A stretch of 10,179 bases of DNA. Origin: Actinomycetota bacterium. GTDB lineage: Bacteria; Actinomycetota; Humimicrobiia; Humimicrobiales; Humimicrobiaceae. Positions within the stretch are counted from its first letter, which is position 1. Each line of letters begins with the position of its first letter. Below the pieces are notes generated by a model. The model ran no database searches and was not told where the DNA came from. It saw only the letters and a list, made by a program, of their open reading frames with translations. The position numbers were made by a program, and so were the translations under genes. Shown piece by piece: positions 1 through 6,548 of the stretch. The DNA lies in NCBI GenBank assembly GCA_023379515.1, contig JAMCQQ010000549.1:1-10179 (forward strand), read 5' to 3'.

Positions 1-32
1 TTAAAAAATATTAAATGCGTAAAAATGCAAAC

Positions 33-61
33 TTGTATAAAATATGATTATTTTATTATAA
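33..61 (+). promoter_or_regulatory. Predicted sigma-70-type promoter for the GNAT gene
   Basis: TTGTAT (33-38), a 17-base spacer and TTATAA (56-61) resemble -35 and -10 boxes. Transcription would start near 68 and leave a leader of only about 12 bases before the ATG at 81. The surrounding DNA is very AT-rich, so chance matches are likely. Confidence 0.4.
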
Positions 62-80
62 GAGTCTTATTACATAAGTT

Positions 81-632
81 ATGGCTTTGGATCTCATGCA
101 GGATTTTAAAAATTATAAAAACAAAAATATTCATGGAGAAAGAATAACTCTTCGTCCATTATTGGCTAAAGACCTGGCATCCTGCCTGAAATGGTTGAAA
201 GACCCTGAAGTCAATAAATATTTGAATCAAAATTATGAGGACCTTACTATGGAACAAGAACTGGAATGGTTTAATTTCACTCAAAAATCATATAATGATG
301 CCGTATTTGCAATAATAGTTAAAAATAATAAAAAGTATATTGGAAACTGTGCTTTACACAAAATAAATTGGTTAGAGAAAACCTGTGAATTTGGGATTGT
401 GTTAGGAGAAAAGAGCTACCGGAACAGAGGTTATGGCTCTGATGCCATAAGGACAATTATAAAGTTTGCAATTGAAGATTTACTGTTATCCAAAGTTACG
501 TTACATGTTTATGAATACAACCTCAGGGCAAAAAAGGTATATGAAAATTGTGGTTTTAGATTTGTAAAGATATTAAAAAATGATCATTTTTACGATAACA
601 GATATTGGGATACTTATGAAATGGAATATTAG
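81..632 (+). CDS. GNAT family N-acetyltransferase (RimJ/RimL type)
   Basis: Predicted acetyl-CoA-dependent N-acetyltransferase of the RimJ/RimL (Acetyltransf_3) branch, cytosolic, 183 aa, a normal length for this family. The N-terminal segment 'GERITLRPL' (residues 19-27) is the usual opening strand of this branch. The acetyl-CoA pyrophosphate-binding motif A is RNRGYG at residues 114-119, followed by the expected helix. The late motif 'NLRAKKVYENCGF' (147-159) is the classic N.rA...YEk.GF signature. The family acetylates protein N-termini, amino acids, polyamines or antibiotics, and the substrate cannot be read from the sequence. No strong Shine-Dalgarno precedes the ATG at 81. An ATG at 96 (residue 6) would lose only five residues and is an alternative. 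The next gene lies 90+ bases downstream on the same strand with its own candidate promoter, so nothing shows co-transcription. Confidence 0.9.
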   Translation: MALDLMQDFKNYKNKNIHGERITLRPLLAKDLASCLKWLKDPEVNKYLNQNYEDLTMEQELEWFNFTQKSYNDAVFAIIVKNNKKYIGNCALHKINWLEKTCEFGIVLGEKSYRNRGYGSDAIRTIIKFAIEDLLLSKVTLHVYEYNLRAKKVYENCGFRFVKILKNDHFYDNRYWDTYEMEY

Positions 633-658
633 ATTTTAAAACTGTTAAATCCTAAAAC

Positions 659-686
659 TTGTCTGAAAATCTTATTATGCTAATAT
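659..686 (+). promoter_or_regulatory. Possible promoter for the TPR membrane protein gene
   Basis: TTGTCT (659-664), a 16-base spacer and TAATAT (681-686) lie in the gap between the acetyltransferase stop and the TPR gene. They would give a leader of roughly 35 bases. The -35 box is reasonable and the spacer slightly short. No factor-independent terminator with a GC-rich stem is visible after the acetyltransferase stop. Confidence 0.3.
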
Positions 687-728
687 TATAAAGTATATAT
701 CATAAAAAATATTTTAAAGACATTGGAA

Positions 729-2141
729 ATGTATTCGTACAGAAGCAGGAGAAGTATTGGAGCAGGTTCAATATTTTTCATCGTTCTATTCATACTTGTT
801 GTAATTGGCGGAGGCTATCTTTTCTTTTTAGATAAGGGCAGATTTTGGGACATACTTCCAATTATCTGTATCCCCGCTGCAGTAATAAGCTTGATATTGA
901 TAATAGTATATTTGGTCAGAAAAAATGTCTCCGGATATATTTTTATCATGTTTTTTATTATCTTTTTATCAGGAATAGTCTTGTCGAGTCTTTTCGGTCC
1001 TTTTGCATTAAACCGTTCTGCAAAAGATAATTTTGACAATAAATTATATAATGCTTCCATAAAAGAATTTAAGGAAATAGTTGAAAACTATCCAAACAGC
1101 AGATACGCAGATGATTCTTTAAAGGGGCTGGCATATTCTTACTATTTCAATAGCAATTTCGAAGACTCAATATTTTATTTTAAAAAGGCAATCGATGAAA
1201 ATATAATCAGCAATTCAGATCTGGAAGTAAAAAAAATCTTTGTAGATAGTTTTATAAAAGTTGCTGACAAATACTTTGAACAAAAAGAGTATGGCGAAGC
1301 CGGTAAAAACTATCTGGATGCAGTTGTTTATTATAAAGAAATAAAACAAAATTTTCCCGATTCAAATGATGCTTTTATAGCAGAATATAAAATTCCTGAA
1401 TATTTATATAAAGCCGCTTTGAGCCTTAATTATGCGAAAGATTACACAAAAGCGCTCGAGTTCTCAGACGAGATTGCCGCCAATTACCCGGAAGGTGATT
1501 ATTATGAGAGAGCAACCGAGCTCATAATCAATTCCCGTATTCAGGGAGCAATGAGCTTAAAAGAAGAAAGAGATAATAAAAATGCGATTGTTGAATTTTT
1601 AAAAATATTGGATCTTAAAAAAGAAACACAAGACAAATATGGATATACAATCAATTATCAGACCAAAACTTTTTTTCAGGATATCCCGGTCTATATAATA
1701 AATGAAACAGCTAATGAACTTTACAGTCAAAGCAGTTATGAAAAGGCTTTATTTTTATACGACATATTAATTGGAGTATCTCCGGACCTGGAAGCTGATC
1801 TAATATCGGCAATTGTCACGTGCAAGATAAATCTCATAAAAAAAGCGGATTTTGAACAACTGGTACCTTCGGAACCTTCGGGATTTTTTTCAAAGGAAGG
1901 ATACAGTAAAATAACAATTGAGAATAAGATGGGTTTTGGGATATCCATATATTTTGGCGGCTCCCAGTATAATATTGTCAGGTTGGCTAAAGATGAAAAA
2001 ACTGAAATAGAATTACAGTCAGGAGATTATGAGATAGTTGTGGAATTCGAACCTGAAAACAGATTACCGCTTTACGGAAAAAACACTTACGCAGAAAAGA
2101 AAAAATACAGGGAAGTATTTAAGCCTGCAGAAGAAAAATAA
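729..2141 (+). CDS. TPR-repeat membrane protein with C-terminal beta-rich domain
   Basis: No specific function recognised. From the ATG at 729 the protein is 470 aa. Residues 1-8 are Arg-rich. Three hydrophobic helices follow at about 14-34, 42-64 and 69-91. After them comes a long soluble part of TPR-like helical pairs, for example 'ASIKEFKEIVENYPNSRYAD' (109-128), 147-158, 186-212, 237-254 and 328-350. This pattern of basket-like repeats with 'YP.S..A' resembles outer-membrane-assembly and tol-pal style TPR proteins and suggests a scaffold for protein contacts. The last ~75 residues (from about 393, 'KITIENKMGFGISIYFGG') read as alternating strands ending in 'LPLYGKNTY', like a small beta-sandwich found at the end of other surface proteins. 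A TTG at 723 is in frame and could be used. The ATG is preferred because AAAGA lies 9 bases upstream. It converges with the next gene, stop to stop, with an 18-base gap. Confidence 0.8.
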   Translation: MYSYRSRRSIGAGSIFFIVLFILVVIGGGYLFFLDKGRFWDILPIICIPAAVISLILIIVYLVRKNVSGYIFIMFFIIFLSGIVLSSLFGPFALNRSAKDNFDNKLYNASIKEFKEIVENYPNSRYADDSLKGLAYSYYFNSNFEDSIFYFKKAIDENIISNSDLEVKKIFVDSFIKVADKYFEQKEYGEAGKNYLDAVVYYKEIKQNFPDSNDAFIAEYKIPEYLYKAALSLNYAKDYTKALEFSDEIAANYPEGDYYERATELIINSRIQGAMSLKEERDNKNAIVEFLKILDLKKETQDKYGYTINYQTKTFFQDIPVYIINETANELYSQSSYEKALFLYDILIGVSPDLEADLISAIVTCKINLIKKADFEQLVPSEPSGFFSKEGYSKITIENKMGFGISIYFGGSQYNIVRLAKDEKTEIELQSGDYEIVVEFEPENRLPLYGKNTYAEKKKYREVFKPAEEK

Positions 2142-2159
2142 ATATTTGGAACATTTAAA

Positions 2160-2579
2160 TTATACTATCTTTTTGAGGCTACCCTGGATTAAATTCCTTA
2201 CATTATCATCCATATAACCTCTTACGGTGCTACCATCAATTTCCCTGCCAACCGCAAGGTTTGTTTCCAGATCTTTTAATAGATCACACAGCAGATTTTT
2301 GCCGTCTTCAAAATTTCTTAGAATATCGTCATCACTATAACCTTTGATTTTTAAAACAAATTTATCCATGAAGCTGTTAAATCTATCAAATACATCCTTT
2401 AAATGCCCTCCAAAACTTGCTTTTTGCCAGAACCATTTTCCTTTATTTTTTTCATTATACATATTAAATAAACCAAACAGGTATTCTATATCAATGCCTA
2501 TGCTTTCACACATTTCCTTTATCAAATACATTCTTTTGGACATTGGCGGTGCTTTTCTCAGCTTGATTAAATCCAACAT
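2160..2579 (-). CDS. Hypothetical helical protein, 139 aa
   Basis: I do not recognise this family. It is a complete small cytosolic protein with no signal peptide or membrane helix. It looks almost wholly alpha-helical, with a Trp/Lys-rich loop 'KNKGKWFWQKASFGGH' at 45-59 and an acidic amphipathic helix at 82-107. The C-terminus is 'GSTVRGYMDDNVRNLIQGSLKK'-like (116-137). A good Shine-Dalgarno, GGAGAA at 2594-2589, lies 9 bases before the ATG, which strongly supports both the start and the gene being real. It lies 89 bases downstream of the DNA glycosylase on the same strand, so read-through from that gene is possible. A separate AT-rich promoter-like sequence is also present in the gap. Confidence 0.75.
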   Translation of the reverse strand: MLDLIKLRKAPPMSKRMYLIKEMCESIGIDIEYLFGLFNMYNEKNKGKWFWQKASFGGHLKDVFDRFNSFMDKFVLKIKGYSDDDILRNFEDGKNLLCDLLKDLETNLAVGREIDGSTVRGYMDDNVRNLIQGSLKKIV

Positions 2580-2619
2580 TTTTCCGACTTCTCCATTAAA
2601 AATTTATAAGTTCTTTATT

Positions 2620-2648
2620 ATTATATAAGAATTTAAAGTGTTTAAATA
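2620..2648 (-). promoter_or_regulatory. Possible promoter for the 139-aa hypothetical gene
   Basis: On the - strand a perfect TATAAT (2625-2620) is preceded by a 17-base spacer and a poor -35, TATTTA (2648-2643). A start near 2613 would give a leader of about 34 bases carrying the GGAGAA ribosome site. Only the -10 is convincing. Confidence 0.3.
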
Positions 2649-2668
2649 GAGGGAATAAAACGGATTTT

Positions 2669-3274
2669 TTAAGTCGATACAAAGTCACACTTTTCAAAAA
2701 AATATCTTAAAAATTTTTCCTTGCCGCTGTTTATCCCAACTCTTTGAGAGTGACCGATTTTTTTATATTTTACCGGAAAATTTGTTTTTGCAATGTAAAG
2801 ACCGCCGGCATCCGACGTTAAGTCTTTCCCATTATCCTTTAAATCAATACCAAGCGAAATTGTAAGCTTGCCGGGCCCGTTTGTTAATTTTTTTGTAATT
2901 TCAGTTTTTCTCATTTCTTTCATTATTTCAATACCATATACCGGCTCCAGCGCCCTTATCAAAACTGCTCCGGGTATATCCTGTTTTTCGGTGACAGCAT
3001 TCAGCAAATTGTACATTCCGTAGCAGAAGTAAACATATGCAATTCCTGCCCTGCCGAACATTATTTTAGATCTTGGAGTTTTGCCCCTGAATGCATGGCT
3101 TGCAGGGTCGGTATCGCCATAATATGCTTCTGTTTCCACAATAAATCCACCCAAATATTGACCTTCGATCCTTCTAATAAGAATTTTCCCCAGAAGTTCC
3201 TTTGCCACAAGTGAAGTATCTCTATTGTAGAAACTTTCATTTAAAACTTGTAAATTATCTAAAGTTGTATCCAT
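2669..3274 (-). CDS. mpg: 3-methyladenine DNA glycosylase (Mpg/AAG family)
   Basis: Monofunctional base-excision repair enzyme that removes alkylated purines (3-methyladenine, hypoxanthine, ethenoadenine) from DNA. It is 201 aa, typical of bacterial members. By alignment to the human AAG fold, 'VETEAYYGDTDPASHA' (46-61) supplies the general-base Glu (E49), Y51 and H60. 'YVYFCYGMYNLLN' (80-92) supplies the base-flipping Tyr (Y85) and the pocket Asn (N92). 'IRALEP' (106-111) supplies the pocket Arg, and 'LTNGPGKLTISLGI' (130-143) is the conserved C-terminal DNA-contact block. All key residues are present, so the enzyme should be active. The ATG at 3274 lacks a clear Shine-Dalgarno, but the N-terminus 'FYNRDTSLVAKELLGKIL' begins where the family normally begins. 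It is divergently oriented from the peroxiredoxin-like gene across 249-260 bases, and no shared regulation is evident. Confidence 0.96.
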   Translation of the reverse strand: MDTTLDNLQVLNESFYNRDTSLVAKELLGKILIRRIEGQYLGGFIVETEAYYGDTDPASHAFRGKTPRSKIMFGRAGIAYVYFCYGMYNLLNAVTEKQDIPGAVLIRALEPVYGIEIMKEMRKTEITKKLTNGPGKLTISLGIDLKDNGKDLTSDAGGLYIAKTNFPVKYKKIGHSQRVGINSGKEKFLRYFFEKCDFVST

Positions 3275-3387
3275 AATATATCAATGAAATAGTTGCGTAA
3301 TAAATAATTTCCTTTGCTCCAATGCCGATTTTTCTTAAAGAAATTACCTAATTTATTTTTGCTAAACATGAAAATTTGTAATAATAT

Positions 3388-3416
3388 TTTACAGAATATT
3401 AAAATATTTTTCTAAT
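3388..3416 (+). promoter_or_regulatory. Predicted promoter of the peroxiredoxin-like gene
   Basis: TTTACA (3388-3393), a 17-base spacer and TCTAAT (3411-3416) form a plausible sigma-70-type promoter reading right. The predicted start, about 3422-3424, coincides with the left end of the perfect inverted repeat, so the transcript would begin with that hairpin. The AT-rich background lowers certainty. Confidence 0.4.
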
Positions 3417-3423
3417 TAAAGAA

Positions 3424-3494
3424 AGCATCTAAAATTTCGTGATAGCAATAAAGGAAAATTTTAATTTATTTTTTATCACGAAATTTTAGATGCT
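3424..3494. repeat. Perfect 21-bp inverted repeat, 29-base loop
   Basis: The left arm (3424-3444, beginning AGCATCTAAA) is an exact reverse complement of the right arm (3474-3494, ending TTTAGATGCT), with 21 of 21 pairs. The loop contains a second nested complement, AATAAA (3447-3452) with TTTATT (3465-3470), around the palindrome AAAATTTT (3455-3462), so the whole 71 bases can fold. It lies 41 bases before the preferred ATG at 3536. There is no T-run after the right arm and nothing upstream on the + strand to terminate, which argues against an intrinsic terminator. It could be a 5' mRNA-stabilising hairpin, an operator overlapping the transcription start, or a small miniature inverted-repeat element. 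No flanking target duplication is evident. Confidence 0.85.
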
Positions 3495-3535
3495 AACCTA
3501 TTTAAAATAAAATATTAAATAACATGGGGGTTAAG

Positions 3536-4117
3536 ATGGGATTCACTTTATCAATAGGAGACAAGTCTCCGGATTTTTTACTGCCATCAACAGAAGGAAG
3601 AATATATACTTTAAAAAATTTTAATGACGCTAATGTGCTGGTAATATTTTTTACATGCAACCACTGCCCATATGTAACCGGTTCAGATGAAGTAACGCGG
3701 CAAACCGCTGAGCACTTTGCAAAATTTGGAGTTAAATTTGCCGGCATAAATTCAAACAGTAAAAATACTTATGAAGAAGATTCCTTTGAACATATGGTTG
3801 AAAGAATGAAGATGCATAAGTTTCCATGGATTTACCTTTATGATGAAAATCAGAAGGTAGCAAAAGCATATGGGGCACTGCGAACCCCTCATTTCTTTGT
3901 TTTTGACATAAATAGGAAGCTTATTTATACGGGAAGAGGGGTGGACAATCCCAGAGACATCAGCAAGATGACAGTCAATGATCTCCGGAACGCGCTGGAA
4001 GAACATATTGCAGGAAAGTCTGTAGCGACACCTTTAACAAATCCCATAGGTTGTAATGTTAAATGGGAAGGTATGGATCCGCATTGGATGCCGTCTGAAG
4101 CTTGTGATTTAGTTTAG
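3536..4117 (+). CDS. Peroxiredoxin-like/thioredoxin-fold protein with CNHC motif
   Basis: Thioredoxin-fold redox protein of the PRX_like1 type (AhpC/TSA-related), predicted cytosolic thiol oxidoreductase or peroxidase. It is 193 aa from the ATG at 3536. The N-terminus '[22 protein letters not shown]' is the standard opening. '[10 protein letters not shown]' carries the active-site CxxC (C41, C44 in this numbering). 'EEDSFEHM', '[25 protein letters not shown]' with the cis-proline P118, and the C-terminal 'GCNVKW' with C173 are all hallmarks of this branch. No signal peptide is seen. An in-frame ATG at 3524 adds four residues. I prefer 3536 because GGGGG lies five bases before it, while nothing resembling a ribosome site precedes 3524. 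A strong inverted repeat sits in its predicted leader. Its exact substrate is not known for the family. Confidence 0.92.
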   Translation: MGFTLSIGDKSPDFLLPSTEGRIYTLKNFNDANVLVIFFTCNHCPYVTGSDEVTRQTAEHFAKFGVKFAGINSNSKNTYEEDSFEHMVERMKMHKFPWIYLYDENQKVAKAYGALRTPHFFVFDINRKLIYTGRGVDNPRDISKMTVNDLRNALEEHIAGKSVATPLTNPIGCNVKWEGMDPHWMPSEACDLV

Positions 4118-4173
4118 AATAAGAATTTATTTATCTGCTTTTTTCTATTAATATTAATAAAGGTAATTATGCC

Positions 4174-4202
4174 TTAGAGTATAATTATTTAATAAATATA
4201 AT
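4174..4202 (+). promoter_or_regulatory. Weak promoter candidate for the alcohol dehydrogenase gene
   Basis: A perfect TATAAT at 4197-4202 is spaced 17 bases from a poor TTAGAG (4174-4179). Another TATAAT occurs at 4180-4185. The 153-base gap is otherwise AT-rich, with no clear terminator for the upstream gene and no recognisable riboswitch. A start near 4209 would give a leader of about 60 bases with two purine-rich stretches before the start codon. Confidence 0.25.
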
Positions 4203-4270
4203 ATTAACAGATATAAGAAAATTCAAGTTTTGTGAAACTGTTTGTTTTAGGAAGGACCTGGGGAAGTTAA

Positions 4271-5437
4271 TTGGAAAATTTTGTTTTTCAAAACACGACA
4301 AAAATAATATTTGGGAAAGGTACCGAAAAATCAGCAGGAGCTGAAATCAAGAAATATTCCAATAAGGTACTGCTGCATTATGGGGGGCAGAGCATAAAAA
4401 AATATGGCCTTTACGAAAGAGTTGTAAAATCATTGACGGATGCAAATATTGAATTTATTGAACTTTCGGGCGTTCAGCCAAACCCGGTGCTCAGCATGGT
4501 AAAAGAAGGTATAGGCCTCTGCCGTAAAAATAATATTGGTTTCATACTGGCAGTTGGAGGTGGCAGTGTAATAGACTCGGCCAAGGCGATTGCAGTCGGA
4601 ATTCCTTATGAAAAGGGTGATGTGTGGGATTTCTTTATGGGTAAGGCAAAAGCTGAGGCAGCAGTTTCTATTGGGGTCATCCTGACAATAGCAGCTACCG
4701 GAAGCGAATCAAGTGTTGTTTCCGTAATATTAAATGAAAAGACAAAGATGAAAAAGGGTTACCACAGCTCGTTTTTGCTTCCTAAGTTTGCTATTTTAAA
4801 TCCTGAATTAACTTATACGCTGCCGCCTTTTCAGACAGCATGCGGATCAGCAGATATAATGAGCCATATCTTTGAGAGATATTTTACGCATAGCAAAAAT
4901 ACTGATCTTACCGACAGGTTATGTGAGAGTACATTAAAAACTGTAGCGGAAAATACTCAAGTCGTGCTTGCAAATCCTAAAAATTATGATGCACGTGCCG
5001 AGCTAATGTGGGCAGGTACCCTTGCGCATAACGGTTTGCTGGGAACCGGACGAATAGAGGATTGGGGCAGCCATAAAATCGGGCATGAGCTTGGAGCGGT
5101 TTATGGAATAACTCATGGTGCCACTCTTTCAGTAATTTTCCCCGCCTGGATGAAATATGTTTACAGACAGAACATCGGCAGGTTCAAACAATATGCATTC
5201 AGGGTTTGGGGAGTTGATCCGTACTTTGGCGATGATGAAAGCATTGCTCTTGAGGGCATTAAAAAACTCGAGAATTTCTTTAAAGAAATCGGCCTTCCGA
5301 CAACCCTGAGGGAATTAAGTATTGGAAATGATAAATTTGAAGAGATGGCTCTGAAAGAACTGCAGTGGGGACCAATCGGGAATTTTATGAAGCTGCAGAA
5401 AGAAGACATAATAAATATTTTTAAACTGGCAATGTAG
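4271..5437 (+). CDS. Iron-containing alcohol dehydrogenase (BdhA/YqhD-like)
   Basis: Group III metal-dependent alcohol dehydrogenase that reduces short-chain aldehydes to alcohols with NAD(P)H, close to butanol dehydrogenase and YqhD-type enzymes. It is 388 aa, the full usual length. The start codon is TTG. It is supported by the family-typical beginning 'MENFVFQNTTKIIFGKG' and by GGGGAAG at 4260-4266. 'HYGGQSIKKYGLYERV' (36-51) resembles the NADPH-binding segment of YqhD. 'AVGGGSVIDSAKA' (94-106) is the dinucleotide-binding GGGS motif. The four metal ligands by alignment are D195 and H199 ('ADIMSHIFER'), H268 ('GSHKIGHELGA') and H282 ('THGATLS'), all present. The enzyme probably disposes of reductant in fermentation or detoxifies reactive aldehydes. 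It ends only 8 bases from the stop of the convergent UroD-like gene. Substrate cannot be assigned. Confidence 0.95.
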   Translation: MENFVFQNTTKIIFGKGTEKSAGAEIKKYSNKVLLHYGGQSIKKYGLYERVVKSLTDANIEFIELSGVQPNPVLSMVKEGIGLCRKNNIGFILAVGGGSVIDSAKAIAVGIPYEKGDVWDFFMGKAKAEAAVSIGVILTIAATGSESSVVSVILNEKTKMKKGYHSSFLLPKFAILNPELTYTLPPFQTACGSADIMSHIFERYFTHSKNTDLTDRLCESTLKTVAENTQVVLANPKNYDARAELMWAGTLAHNGLLGTGRIEDWGSHKIGHELGAVYGITHGATLSVIFPAWMKYVYRQNIGRFKQYAFRVWGVDPYFGDDESIALEGIKKLENFFKEIGLPTTLRELSIGNDKFEEMALKELQWGPIGNFMKLQKEDIINIFKLAM

Positions 5438-5445
5438 CCAAATAT

Positions 5446-6477
5446 TTATTTTAATCTACTTCCCCTTATTTTTCTCACTTCATTAAAAATTTCTTTTAAT
5501 TTATTATGAGAAATACTGGCAGGTATATCATTAAAATACAATATAAAGTTTTTCTTATTTGTAAGTCCTGCTTTTATATAATTTTTTATTCTTTTAATAA
5601 TTTTTTCCAGACTGCAATTCATTATAAAATTTGGATCTATTCCTAGCAAGAGGTCCATATTGTTTTGATTGGCATAATCTCTAAATATCTCGGGACCTAA
5701 GGTTTCAACATCCGGATCAAAACCTTTTACTAAAAAAGGATTTAAAATCTTCTGAATATCCAAAAATTTATTAGGATCTTTCAAATGCCGGGCTCCTCCC
5801 ATTATGGATAAATATATATTACCAACCAATCCTTTAAGTTCTAAAAAAGACGGGATAATTACATTCTCAAAAATCATTAAATTTACAATGGGTACAGTCA
5901 CCCATGCATCGGCCCCTGAAGCAATTAAACTGTTGTCTCCTATTTCTTTTCTTTGAATAGATATCCATGGAGCAAGCAGTTCATGATTTATAACTTTAAA
6001 CAGTTCTTTTACAAATTTCTTATCATTATATATATCATTTATTAAATTATCATAACCTCTAATATTCACTGCCAGAGAAAAAGGTGCACAAAACCTGGGT
6101 TTAAAGTAGCTACCGGTAATTTCTTTATAACTGCCAATAAGATCCAGCACAAATCTGCACCTCTTATTTTTATAAAAATCAATATTTTTTATCTTATTTA
6201 AATCAGATTTTTCTTTAATAAATGGGCTTTCACCATCTACCGCAGGGAGGTCCTTATCAAAATATTTAACCTTTTGACCCAAAGCATCAGACTCTATATT
6301 ATAGACATCATATACGGTGCATATTTTATCCAACCCGTAATATGAATAAACATACTTTTGGGTACTCAAAAACAATCTGGCGTCATTGAGCATCTCGACT
6401 GCATTTACATTGGCGAGCCTGATTGCATGAGTGGTTATCTGTGTATCAAAAATAAAAGATTTCTTTATATCTTTCAT
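5446..6477 (-). CDS. Uroporphyrinogen decarboxylase-fold protein lacking zinc ligands
   Basis: TIM-barrel protein of the UroD/MtaA-CmuA superfamily, 343 aa from the ATG at 6477. Family signs are 'ALGQKVKYFDKDLPAVDGESPFI' (65-87), the 'FCAPFSLAVNIRG' block (129-141, equivalent to GPFT.A...RG) followed by 'DIYNDKKFVKELFKVI', and 'LEKIIKRIKNYIKAG' near the end. It lacks the RxxxW.MRQAGR N-terminus of true HemE, so haem synthesis is unlikely. The cobamide methyltransferase signature HxC also reads S224-I-M226 here, in 'YLSIMGGA', and the late Cys is replaced by N/D in 'YFNDIP'. The role is therefore unknown, and a sugar-related role is inferred only from the operon. The ATG at 6516 would add 13 residues but has no ribosome site. 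AGAAGG lies 9 bases before 6477. The gene is 71 bases downstream of the DeoR gene on the same strand. Confidence 0.8.
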   Translation of the reverse strand: MKDIKKSFIFDTQITTHAIRLANVNAVEMLNDARLFLSTQKYVYSYYGLDKICTVYDVYNIESDALGQKVKYFDKDLPAVDGESPFIKEKSDLNKIKNIDFYKNKRCRFVLDLIGSYKEITGSYFKPRFCAPFSLAVNIRGYDNLINDIYNDKKFVKELFKVINHELLAPWISIQRKEIGDNSLIASGADAWVTVPIVNLMIFENVIIPSFLELKGLVGNIYLSIMGGARHLKDPNKFLDIQKILNPFLVKGFDPDVETLGPEIFRDYANQNNMDLLLGIDPNFIMNCSLEKIIKRIKNYIKAGLTNKKNFILYFNDIPASISHNKLKEIFNEVRKIRGSRLK

Positions 6478-6486
6478 AAAAAAAAC

Positions 6487-6492
6487 CCTTCT
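6487..6492 (-). promoter_or_regulatory. Ribosome binding site deciding the UroD-like start
   Basis: AGAAGG (6492-6487) on the - strand, followed by G and eight Ts, places the ATG at 6477 nine bases away. The upstream in-frame ATG at 6516 has only AT-rich sequence before it. This favours the shorter protein. Confidence 0.6.
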
Positions 6493-6548
6493 ATACCCAT
6501 CCGGACCGTGATTCATTTTTATGACAATTAAATTAATGGATAGAATTA

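Noticed and set aside
815..1060. - strand open frame inside the membrane part of the TPR gene
   Set aside because: It overlaps a convincing three-helix membrane region on the + strand and has no supporting start signals.
2344..2628. 94-aa + strand open frame opposite the 139-aa hypothetical gene
   Set aside because: The - strand frame has a strong Shine-Dalgarno and balanced composition. The + strand frame has neither and is biased to Phe, Ile, Leu, Asn and Ser.
3424..3494. Inverted repeat as a rho-independent terminator
   Set aside because: The stem is AT-rich, no T-run follows either arm on the strand that would need it, and both neighbouring genes are transcribed away from it.
4118..4270. 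Riboswitch or small RNA in the gap before the alcohol dehydrogenase
   Set aside because: The gap is almost pure A/T with only short palindromes such as ATTAATATTAAT. No conserved core or GC stem could be seen.
5446..6477. Haem biosynthesis uroporphyrinogen decarboxylase (HemE)
   Set aside because: The N-terminal Arg-rich substrate block of HemE is absent, no other haem genes are nearby, and the conserved block fits the methyltransferase-like branch better.
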